A DNA stretch of 64,000 nucleotides, from positions 230,128 through 294,127 of the forward strand of contig JABHIE010000031.1 of NCBI GenBank assembly GCA_018671175.1. The letters are read 5' to 3'. The notes beneath the pieces were generated by a model. That model was not told the DNA's origin. It did not search any database and saw only the letters and a program-made list of their open reading frames with translations. The position numbers were made by a program, and so were the translations under genes. This document shows, piece after piece, positions 15,424 to 22,654 of the stretch (the stretch's first letter is position 1; each line of letters begins with the position of its first letter). Source of the DNA: Planctomycetota bacterium. GTDB taxonomy: Bacteria; Planctomycetota; UBA1135.

Positions 15424-18048
15424 TTAGTTAGATAGTTTAGCTGCAACCTCTTTTGCGTCAGTGATGCGAGCCGTAAGCAAGATGATGATGTCTTGGCTTT
15501 CGCTAGCTTCGCCTTCTGCTTTGAAGAGCATAGAGAGGACAGGGATATCAGCCAGGAAAGGTACCTCAGCGCGTTGCTCAAGGTTCATGAGCTTTTTGAG
15601 GCCACCAATCAAAACTGTGCCGCCATCTGGAACCTTGACGGTTGTTTCAACACTTGCAACCTGAAGCTCTGGGAGCTGAAGAGTCACAGGGGTCGTTAGG
15701 CCAGCAAGGGATGAAGTGAATTCGCTGATTGGGCGCAACAATGTTGCAACCGTTGGGCGAATCTCAAGGCTGATGTAATCACGATCTTCAGAGATGGTGG
15801 GGCGCACATCAAGTGCAATGCCATCAGAGATCACGCCAATCACAGGGTCAGCAATCAATGCAGCTTGTGCAACCTGAATCTCAAAGTCTTGGACATAAGT
15901 GACCTGGTTGAGCATCGTCATGTAGGCGCGCTGTGTGTTTTGAGCCGAAACCGAAGTCGACTGTAGGACTTCTGAGTGTTGGCTCTTTTCAACGGCCCGT
16001 AAAAGGAAGCTGTATTGCAGGTCGTCAAGGAACGCGAACTGCATCGTAAGCCCACCAAAATTGGTAAGCCTTTCGCCGTATTCACCAAGAATGTTTTCTG
16101 TGCGTGCGCGAATGTCGCCATCGCCGCCTTCGTCCAAGAACATACCCGCCGAAGGGTTGCTCTCTGCGGCGTCAGGAAGACCCGCGCCATCATTGTCGAG
16201 ACCAAGTGAGGTGTCGTCTTCAAGGCCAGAAGTGAGGTCATCAAGGTTGACCAAATCATTGGCACCTGTTCCGCCACCCAAGCCGCGCCAATCTACACCG
16301 ATTTCACGAAGGTAATCTTTTGTGATAGTGAGGAAGCGGGCCTCAATCGTAACCATTGTCGAGTTGTAGTCGCGTAGGGAGTTGAGGAAATCAGCGACTT
16401 GGTTTTGGACTTCAGCGGTATGCCGAATCGTCAAGAAACCGTTCTGGTAGGCGATAGAAACGCCCTCGAGCTCATCCCAGGTTGTTGGGGCAATTGAGGC
16501 TTGAATGAGAGTTTCAAGGTTGTCTTCATTGATGATTTGCCGCGCCTCTTCAGTGACGCCACCAAAGATGGCCTCATCTGTTTCAATTAGGCTTTCGTCA
16601 TCAGGGAGACGGATGTCTTTAATCTTTGGAGCCGTGAAGTCGTGGACCACTGCGGTGAGGTCTTGGACATCATGAGCACGGAGGATGAGCTCACCCATTG
16701 CATCGGAAGAAGAGGTGAGGTAGACCACGCCATTGCGAAGAACATAGGCGACATCAGGGCCAGCAGCATCAGCAATAATGTTGAGTGCGTTTTCAACGGT
16801 CAACTCATTTGCAAGGTTGAGGTTGAACTCAATGCCCTCGGCATCAACCGCCTCAATCGCGCTTGGGCTAACCACGAAGGGCACATCGGTGTACATGCGT
16901 AGTTGAGCGACAACGGCCTCGAGTGATGTTTCGCCATCAAACTGCAGGCCAGGAACCATGCTGGAGGCGATCTCAGACATCAAAGAGGCATTGGCAGGGT
17001 CATCAGCGGTGTCGCCAATGGTTTCACGGAAGCGCTTGCGCAACTCAGAAATGCTTGCCCAGTATTCAGGGTCTGGCGCTTGCAGGATGCCCGTTGTGGG
17101 GATCATGGCTTCTTCGTTGTCTTCGACCCAAGAGAGGAAGCGCTCACCGCGCTCTTCTTGGAAATCGCTGGAGATGCGCTCGTGGCGAGCACGCCGTGAT
17201 GAATCACGCAACTCTAGTGCTTGGGCATCAAGCGGGTTGGCCTGCAAGAGGTCTTCGGCATGGCTGATGGCTGCATCGTAGTCGGCATCGATGAAAGCAG
17301 AGACACCGTCTTTGAAAACCATTTGGCGGCGATTTGCGTCTCGGGCTGCGGCTGCGTCAGCTTCAATGCGAAGTTTTGTGAAAGTGTCTTGCTCGGCTAT
17401 TGCGCGGTTAGCTGCGAGCGTTGCGTCAAACTCGGCACGGGCCATGCTCAGGCTTGACTCAATGCTGGCGTCAAGACCGGCCCAATCCATTTGGAACGGG
17501 GCGCTTGCAATGTTGGCTTGTGCCAAATGTAGAGAGCCTATTGCGGATTGAATCTCGCCGTCGGCAAGTAGGGTCATGCCGCGATCGTAATGAGCTTGAG
17601 TCTCTGCGACAAGTCGTTGAACTTTGGCACGAGTTGCGAGAATGACATCGTCTGATGAACCCGTAATAGCCGTGTTGGCACGCCCCAGAGCAACTTGCAT
17701 CTCTTCAAGTAAGCCGCGAACATCTCGGCGTGTTGGGTCAAGTTGAAGAGCTCGAACGAGCCGCTCTTCGGCTTCGAGCAAACGGCCGTCTGCATAAAAC
17801 TGACGCGCGCTTGCAAGGTGGTCATCAACCAAAACAGTTGACTTTTGATCACGCAAAGAACTTGCTTTCATGCCCTGACGCAAGGTGTCAGATGCAATAG
17901 GTGCTGGCTCAAATGTGTCAGCTTCTTGAGCGACCGGCGCGGGGTCGTCGGTGAACCAGTCAAGAGAAGAATCGGAAGAACTACACCCTGCAGCAAAGAG
18001 GGTGAAGGGAATCGCCAAAACGGCAAGGGGGAAGAGGTTTTTCTTCAT
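15424..18048 (-). CDS. TPR-secretin lipoprotein 1 (GspD/PilQ-like)
   Basis: Predicted outer-membrane multimeric channel. The 874 residues start with a lipoprotein signal (AAGC, Cys22) and a WFTDD motif at 31-35. TPR-like helical repeats follow to about 300, then an N0/STN-like region (FDGETSLEAVVAQLRMYTDVPFVV), an N1-type region, and a secretin beta-domain from about 560 with the signature VPDGGTVLIGGL and a GVPF-like turn VPFLADIPVLSMLF. Ordinary secretins do not begin with a TPR domain; in type IV pili the TPR pilotin is a separate protein. This architecture is shared with the protein at 25585-28191, so the two are paralogues. The start is ATG at 18048. It is last in a minus-strand series after the ExbB/ExbD genes and a decarboxylase. 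Confidence 0.85.
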   Translation of the reverse strand: MKKNLFPLAVLAIPFTLFAAGCSSSDSSLDWFTDDPAPVAQEADTFEPAPIASDTLRQGMKASSLRDQKSTVLVDDHLASARQFYADGRLLEAEERLVRALQLDPTRRDVRGLLEEMQVALGRANTAITGSSDDVILATRAKVQRLVAETQAHYDRGMTLLADGEIQSAIGSLHLAQANIASAPFQMDWAGLDASIESSLSMARAEFDATLAANRAIAEQDTFTKLRIEADAAAARDANRRQMVFKDGVSAFIDADYDAAISHAEDLLQANPLDAQALELRDSSRRARHERISSDFQEERGERFLSWVEDNEEAMIPTTGILQAPDPEYWASISELRKRFRETIGDTADDPANASLMSEIASSMVPGLQFDGETSLEAVVAQLRMYTDVPFVVSPSAIEAVDAEGIEFNLNLANELTVENALNIIADAAGPDVAYVLRNGVVYLTSSSDAMGELILRAHDVQDLTAVVHDFTAPKIKDIRLPDDESLIETDEAIFGGVTEEARQIINEDNLETLIQASIAPTTWDELEGVSIAYQNGFLTIRHTAEVQNQVADFLNSLRDYNSTMVTIEARFLTITKDYLREIGVDWRGLGGGTGANDLVNLDDLTSGLEDDTSLGLDNDGAGLPDAAESNPSAGMFLDEGGDGDIRARTENILGEYGERLTNFGGLTMQFAFLDDLQYSFLLRAVEKSQHSEVLQSTSVSAQNTQRAYMTMLNQVTYVQDFEIQVAQAALIADPVIGVISDGIALDVRPTISEDRDYISLEIRPTVATLLRPISEFTSSLAGLTTPVTLQLPELQVASVETTVKVPDGGTVLIGGLKKLMNLEQRAEVPFLADIPVLSMLFKAEGEASESQDIIILLTARITDAKEVAAKLSN

Positions 18049-18105
18049 GCTAAGACGGCCCAGTCGGGCTGCTCGGAGAACTCATATTCTAGGGAAACTA
18101 TGGGT

Positions 18106-19605
18106 TCAGTTACTCTCTTTCGGGAAAGAGTTGGGGGAAAATGTAAGTACTTTGGGGTTGCGAGAGGCAAGCGCAAGCTCTTGGGTATGCGCATCTTGCA
18201 ATTGACTCAGGCAAAGCAAAAGGTGCTCCTTTTGCGTGCTGGGGTTAATCAGCACCACTCGGTGGCAGGGTCGCCCATCTAGGGATGTGTAAGACGGCCA
18301 AATTTGACCCTGAGACTCAACTTTTTGATGGACACTACGCATCATGTCGGCGGAAACGGGGCAGCGTGGCTCAAAGGCTAAAACATTGAGGCAAGGGCGA
18401 TGGCTTGGCTTAAAGAACGGGTGGGCAAGCAAATGCTCGTAAAACCACTGCGTGAGTTGGAGCCGACTCTCAAGAAGCTCTTGAATGCCTTCAAGACCCA
18501 AATGTCGAAGTGTGAGCCAGACTTTAAGTGCATCAAAGCGGCGGCTTCCATCGAGAGCTCTGCGACCTTGGCTAATGGGTAGAGCTTCGCCATGGGGGGC
18601 ATGGCGGTCGAGGTAAGGCGCTTTGTAATCAGCCGTTTGCAACTTGTTCTCGTCGCGAACTAGGAGCAACCCCGCCGTTTTGGGCGTGTAGAGCCATTTG
18701 TGCGGGTCTAGCGTGATAGAGTCGGCAGATGAGGTGCCGCTGAGCAACGATTTCTTGTCTTGATGGAGAAGGAGTGCGCCACCGTGAGCCGCGTCGACAT
18801 GAAACCAAAGACCTTGTGCTTCACAAAACGCGGCGCATTCAGGAAGAGGGTCAATAGCTCCGCATGAAGTCGTGCCAGCCGTTGCGACCAAAGCAATAGG
18901 GTATTTGCCGAGTGCGCGTTGTGCTTGGATCAACTCGGGCAAAGTCGAAACATCCATTTTGCGCTCTGGGCCACAAACGGGAACTGCAATCACACTTTCG
19001 CTGCCGATGCCTAAGACGGCGCAGGATTTGGAAATGGAGTAATGCGCATCTGCGCTGGCGAATACACAAAACGAATCACTATTCGCAAGCCCCTGGGTAC
19101 TCGCATGAACCGCGGCTTCGTTGCGAGCCATCAGGATGGCCGTCAAATTGGCTGTCGTCCCGCCCGTTGTGAAAAGGCCACCGGAACTTTGGGGTAGACC
19201 GGCATGTTGAGTGAAGAAGCGGACGAGTTTTTTTTCAAGAAGGGTGGCGCCTGGTGCCAACTCGTAGGCCAACATGTTTTGATTCAAGGCCGAGATCAGC
19301 AGATCGCCCATAATGCCAGCAACGGCCACCCCTGAATCCATATGGCCGACATAGCCTGGTGCACCAACATGGATGGCGTTATCGATTGCCCACTGCGCGA
19401 CATCCGAAAAGACATCTTGTAGAGGCGCGCCTTTTGAGGGGACTAAATCACCAGTGGGAGCTTCAGCATCGTTTGGGAAAATCTCGCGGCTCTCAAGGCT
19501 TTCGATGTAATCAGCGACTTGGTCAGCGGCTTGATGCAGAGCAGAGCGCACATCTTCAGGCGAGGAAGGAGATGTGCCAGAGAAAGCCGTAGGGGTGTCG
19601 GCCAT
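18106..19605 (-). CDS. Pyridoxal-phosphate-dependent decarboxylase, group II
   Basis: Fold-type I PLP enzyme of the glutamate / aromatic-amino-acid / L-2,4-diaminobutyrate decarboxylase group, 499 residues. The catalytic motif DPHKWLY places the Schiff-base lysine at residue 303. His188 (ADAHYS) stacks on the cofactor ring, and Asp271 in HVDAAHGG holds the pyridine nitrogen. GGTTANLTAILMAR is the phosphate-binding stretch near 148-161. Substrate choice cannot be read; possibilities include aspartate (beta-alanine), DABA, glutamate or aromatic amino acids. It sits between exbD2 (18 bases upstream) and the secretin 1 gene (57 bases downstream) on the same strand, an odd place for a metabolic enzyme. 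This could be mere operon sharing or a supply of a polyamine or beta-alanine. Confidence 0.85.
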   Translation of the reverse strand: MADTPTAFSGTSPSSPEDVRSALHQAADQVADYIESLESREIFPNDAEAPTGDLVPSKGAPLQDVFSDVAQWAIDNAIHVGAPGYVGHMDSGVAVAGIMGDLLISALNQNMLAYELAPGATLLEKKLVRFFTQHAGLPQSSGGLFTTGGTTANLTAILMARNEAAVHASTQGLANSDSFCVFASADAHYSISKSCAVLGIGSESVIAVPVCGPERKMDVSTLPELIQAQRALGKYPIALVATAGTTSCGAIDPLPECAAFCEAQGLWFHVDAAHGGALLLHQDKKSLLSGTSSADSITLDPHKWLYTPKTAGLLLVRDENKLQTADYKAPYLDRHAPHGEALPISQGRRALDGSRRFDALKVWLTLRHLGLEGIQELLESRLQLTQWFYEHLLAHPFFKPSHRPCLNVLAFEPRCPVSADMMRSVHQKVESQGQIWPSYTSLDGRPCHRVVLINPSTQKEHLLLCLSQLQDAHTQELALASRNPKVLTFSPNSFPKESN

Positions 19606-19623
19606 AATAAAGGGCCGTTCAGG

Positions 19624-20100
19624 CTATTCGTTTTCGAATGAGCCAGCGAATGCGATTTGCTGAAAGCCCAATTCAATCACAACATCAAGAGCAACTACGA
19701 CATCGCCGTAAGTAATGCCTTTGCGTGCATCAATCGTGACGGGGGTCTCTTCTTTGTCGAAAGACTTCAGGAAAGCCTTCATGCGCTTGGCATCTCGGAA
19801 GCTTTGCGTGCCCACATCCATGGAAACCGTGCGGCCTAAAAACTTGAGTAGGCGCTTGTTTTCAGGGTCTGGAATCAACTGGCCTTCTTTAAGAACCTTG
19901 ATGACGATATCAACTTTTTCGACTTCTTCTGCTTTGGAGGCGCTTGTGCCGCGGTCTTTGGGCAATGCAGCATCAAGGCGGCCCTCAAGGGTTTTAAACT
20001 TGAGTGTTACGATGAAGAAAATCAGAAGAAGGAAAGTGACATCAATCATTGGTGTCATTTCGACATCAACTTCTTCGAACTTGTCGCGATCTTTAACCAT
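19624..20100 (-). CDS. ExbD/TolR family protein 2
   Basis: Small stator-type protein of a proton-driven motor. The 158 residues have a short cytoplasmic start, a single transmembrane helix with the essential proton-carrying aspartate (Asp20 in MTPMIDVTFLLLIFF), and a periplasmic domain ending in VTIDARKGITYGDVVVALDV, typical of the ExbD/TolR peptidoglycan- or TonB-contacting fold. The ATG at 20100 overlaps the stop of the upstream exbD1 (TAATG), so the two ExbD proteins are translationally coupled. Together with the ExbB protein at 20771 they would form an energised inner-membrane complex. Two different ExbD subunits suggest a heterodimeric plug. Confidence 0.9.
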   Translation of the reverse strand: MVKDRDKFEEVDVEMTPMIDVTFLLLIFFIVTLKFKTLEGRLDAALPKDRGTSASKAEEVEKVDIVIKVLKEGQLIPDPENKRLLKFLGRTVSMDVGTQSFRDAKRMKAFLKSFDKEETPVTIDARKGITYGDVVVALDVVIELGFQQIAFAGSFENE

Positions 20101-20735
20101 TATTTAGCACCTTCTGGTTCGGATGCGGCGAGCTGGACACGCCAGATTTTTACATTTTGGCGCGTGCAAGTTTCCATGATTTGCTGGATGTACTTAAACG
20201 GCGTGTTACGGTCAGCTCGGATGAGGATGGGCTCATCTGGGAGAGCACCCAAACCAGGGTGCTTGGGGTCGACTTTCGTTTCCATGTGGGGAACGAATTT
20301 GGTGGACATCGTTTCGGCCAACTTCCAGTGGAAGTCAGGGCGACCTTTACGGATGGGGCTGACGCGACCGAGCGTGTCAATGCCAGGGTAGTAAAGGACT
20401 TTCTTTTTCCAGATGATTTCACACCACTCAAGATTATCAGGCACACCTACGCCTGACTCGCCAAAGCCCATTGTGCTCATCCAGCCCGCGTCTGCGTATC
20501 GGTTTTTGATGCGATTAGGAACTCCGCCAGCGGGGAACCAAGTGACATTAAGAATAGGGCGGCCTGGAGGTGGATCATCGTGCCCAGCCTGAACGGCGAT
20601 AGGCAGTTTGAGGTCTTCGAGCTCTTGCTGGGTCATGTCGTTCACGATGATGAAGAAAATGATCAACAAGAAGGTGAGGTCGATCATGGGGGTCATGTCG
20701 ACATCAACGTCTGTATTAGGTTTCTTTCTAGCCAT
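20100..20735 (-). CDS. ExbD/TolR family protein 1, with enlarged periplasmic domain
   Basis: Second ExbD-like subunit, 211 residues against a usual ~140. The proton-relay helix is intact (Asp19 in MTPMIDLTFLLIIFF). The periplasmic part ends in the usual ILIRADRNTPFKYIQQIMETC, but between helix and this fold lies about 80 extra residues (roughly 60-140, with many Trp, Tyr and Gly) that I do not recognise. The insertion might contact a partner peculiar to this machine, such as the secretin or TPR proteins encoded nearby. The gene is 36 bases after exbB and overlaps exbD2, so the three form one operon. Confidence 0.88.
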   Translation of the reverse strand: MARKKPNTDVDVDMTPMIDLTFLLIIFFIIVNDMTQQELEDLKLPIAVQAGHDDPPPGRPILNVTWFPAGGVPNRIKNRYADAGWMSTMGFGESGVGVPDNLEWCEIIWKKKVLYYPGIDTLGRVSPIRKGRPDFHWKLAETMSTKFVPHMETKVDPKHPGLGALPDEPILIRADRNTPFKYIQQIMETCTRQNVKIWRVQLAASEPEGAK

Positions 20736-20770
20736 GCGAGAGCTCGAGGTTCAGGGGAAAGGGCTGCGGT

Positions 20771-21478
20771 TTAGGCTTGACGGAAACGATCGAAGAGGTC
20801 TTCGACAATAGCGCCAATTTCGAGGCTTGCAAGCGTGACTCGGTTACGGAAGTAAACAAAGAAAGCCGTGGTCGGAATCGACACAACAAGACCCAGAACC
20901 GTGGTCATCAACGCCATGGAGATGTCGCCCGCAAAAGCACTCGGCTCAACGCCGCCCTTTGCTGTAGCAATCGAACCAAAGGCGCCAACCATGCCCACTA
21001 CCGTACCGAACAAACCCATCATTGGGCCGATACCGGCAATCAGGGAGAGATAGCCAATCTTCTGGTGAAGTTTGATGCCTTCTTCGTCTTCCATTTCTTC
21101 GAGAGCTTTTTCAATCGTGGCGTAAGGGTGACCCAGCTTGCGGATACCTACAGCGACAACATTGGTGAAAAAGTTTGGGGAGGCTTCGCAGACCTCCATG
21201 GCTTCTTGGTATTGGCCCTCATTAAAGAGCTCTTCGATCTCGTCGATTAGCTCAGGTGGTGCGAGTTTTTCGCGCTTGATATTGACGAAGTGCTCGATGG
21301 CCAAGGTTAGTGAGATAACCGACATCAAGATGATGAGGTAACCAATTGCACCCGCTTGCCCGATGGCATCGAAAATGCCTGTTTTTGTAGTTTCTTCGGC
21401 GGCGAAAGCAGCAGAGGAAGAGAGGAGGAAGGCCGCCGTCAGGGGGGCGAATTTGCGCAGAATTTGCATCGTGAACAT
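20771..21478 (-). CDS. exbB: MotA/TolQ/ExbB proton channel family protein
   Basis: Inner-membrane proton channel, 235 residues. A Sec-type signal or extra hydrophobic segment (10-27, ending SSAAFAAEE) precedes three conserved helices: AIGYLIILMSVISLTLAI, then the pair around LSLIAGIGPMMGLFGTVVGMV and ISMALMTTVLGLVVSIPTTAFFVYF. The GTVVGMV stretch carries the conserved threonine of the ion path. The ExbB-type cytoplasmic loop lies between helices 1 and 2. The signal-peptide-led form is common in planctomycetes and some Bacteroidetes. An alternative start is the ATG three codons later. It is first in an exbB-exbD1-exbD2 operon; a TAGAAT on the minus strand at 21535-21540 could be its -10 element with a leader of about 50 bases. 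Confidence 0.92.
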   Translation of the reverse strand: MFTMQILRKFAPLTAAFLLSSSAAFAAEETTKTGIFDAIGQAGAIGYLIILMSVISLTLAIEHFVNIKREKLAPPELIDEIEELFNEGQYQEAMEVCEASPNFFTNVVAVGIRKLGHPYATIEKALEEMEDEEGIKLHQKIGYLSLIAGIGPMMGLFGTVVGMVGAFGSIATAKGGVEPSAFAGDISMALMTTVLGLVVSIPTTAFFVYFRNRVTLASLEIGAIVEDLFDRFRQA

Positions 21479-21571
21479 TTTGGGAGGGAATCCAGATGTG
21501 TCTCAGGGAATCTGAGAACAAGAGGTGAACGGAGATTCTAGCGGAATCTCATGCTTGGGTCGAACGGAAGG

Positions 21572-22651
21572 TTAATTTCCGAGGGCTTGTCGAGCTTGAA
21601 CGGCCCATGGCGAGCCCGGGTGGGAGTCGATGAGCTCATTCCAATAGGTAGACCCAGGAGTTGGGGTATCACCATTTTTGGAAGAAACTTGGCCCATGAC
21701 AAAAAGCGCGTGGGCCATTGCCGGAGATTGGTTGGGCAGAGTGGCGATAATGCCGGCTAAAAGGAGTTGCGCCTTGCGAAGCTCGCCCTTGTCGATGGCT
21801 TCAAGAGCCAGGCCAATTTTGGCCGATGCTTTGCTGGATGCACCCGCGCGTTTGTTGCGAAGGACGCTCTCCCAGTATGTGCGTGCAGCGGAGAAACCAC
21901 CTTTTTGCAAGAGAGAATCACCAAGCAGGGTGCGAGCTTCATCGGAGATCTCGCTAAAAAGCGAAGCAAGACCAGAGGGCGTTTCGCGAGTGTCGACTTT
22001 GCGCTCAAGTTTAGAGATTAAGTCTTTGATACGAGATTCCGCAATTTGAGCTTGGCCATCGTTATGGTAGATGCGGCATCTAGCCATTGTGGCTCGGTAA
22101 AGCACAGCTTCACCAAGGTTTTCGTTGAAAGCCTCATCAGCAAGCGCTTGAAGTGCGGCAGTTGCGCCATCTGCATCGCCAGTTGCGGCTTGTGCTTGCG
22201 CAAGTGCAATACGCGCACGCGAAGACCAGAAATGATCGGGCCATTGCGTGAGCCATTGCTCAAGAGTCGATTTGGCCTCAGCAGCACGCGTGCCATCAAT
22301 GACCGCCCAGGCGAGCAGGCTCTCGCCATGACGCAGGCTAGCGAGCGGGGCCAACCAGTCAGCGCCGACCTCTGAACTGGCCAACTCAAAAGTATTGACA
22401 GCGTTTTGGAAATCACCCGCGGCCAGGAAAGAATCGGCTCGCAGCATCAGCTCAGATCGGATTTGCGGATGCAGTGCAATGACTTCAGCGGCTGATAAAG
22501 TTTGCGCCTCTTCAGCAGCGTTTTCGAATTGAACTTCAGCTTTGCTAATTGTGGTGAGTTTGCCCAGAAGTTTTGAGCCGCTCGTGGTCAAGATTTGGTC
22601 TTGCGGGATTACGCAAGGTAATGCAAGTAACAGGGAGGAGAGAATGAGCAT
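21572..22651 (-). CDS. Periplasmic TPR-repeat protein
   Basis: A 359-residue protein with a short signal peptide (MLILSSLLLALPCVIP) and a cysteine near the cleavage site that could be a lipobox. The first domain (18-55; LTTSGSKLLGKLTTISKAEV) looks like the small beta-barrel that often opens planctomycete TPR proteins. The rest is helical repeats with TPR spacing, for example FLAAGDFQNAVNTFELASSE and LLQKGGFSAARTYWESVLRN. There is no enzyme motif. It starts 3 bases after the 949-residue TPR gene and precedes exbB, so it is likely a scaffold or adaptor in the same envelope complex. Confidence 0.65.
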   Translation of the reverse strand: MLILSSLLLALPCVIPQDQILTTSGSKLLGKLTTISKAEVQFENAAEEAQTLSAAEVIALHPQIRSELMLRADSFLAAGDFQNAVNTFELASSEVGADWLAPLASLRHGESLLAWAVIDGTRAAEAKSTLEQWLTQWPDHFWSSRARIALAQAQAATGDADGATAALQALADEAFNENLGEAVLYRATMARCRIYHNDGQAQIAESRIKDLISKLERKVDTRETPSGLASLFSEISDEARTLLGDSLLQKGGFSAARTYWESVLRNKRAGASSKASAKIGLALEAIDKGELRKAQLLLAGIIATLPNQSPAMAHALFVMGQVSSKNGDTPTPGSTYWNELIDSHPGSPWAVQARQALGN

Positions 22652-22654
22652 GAC

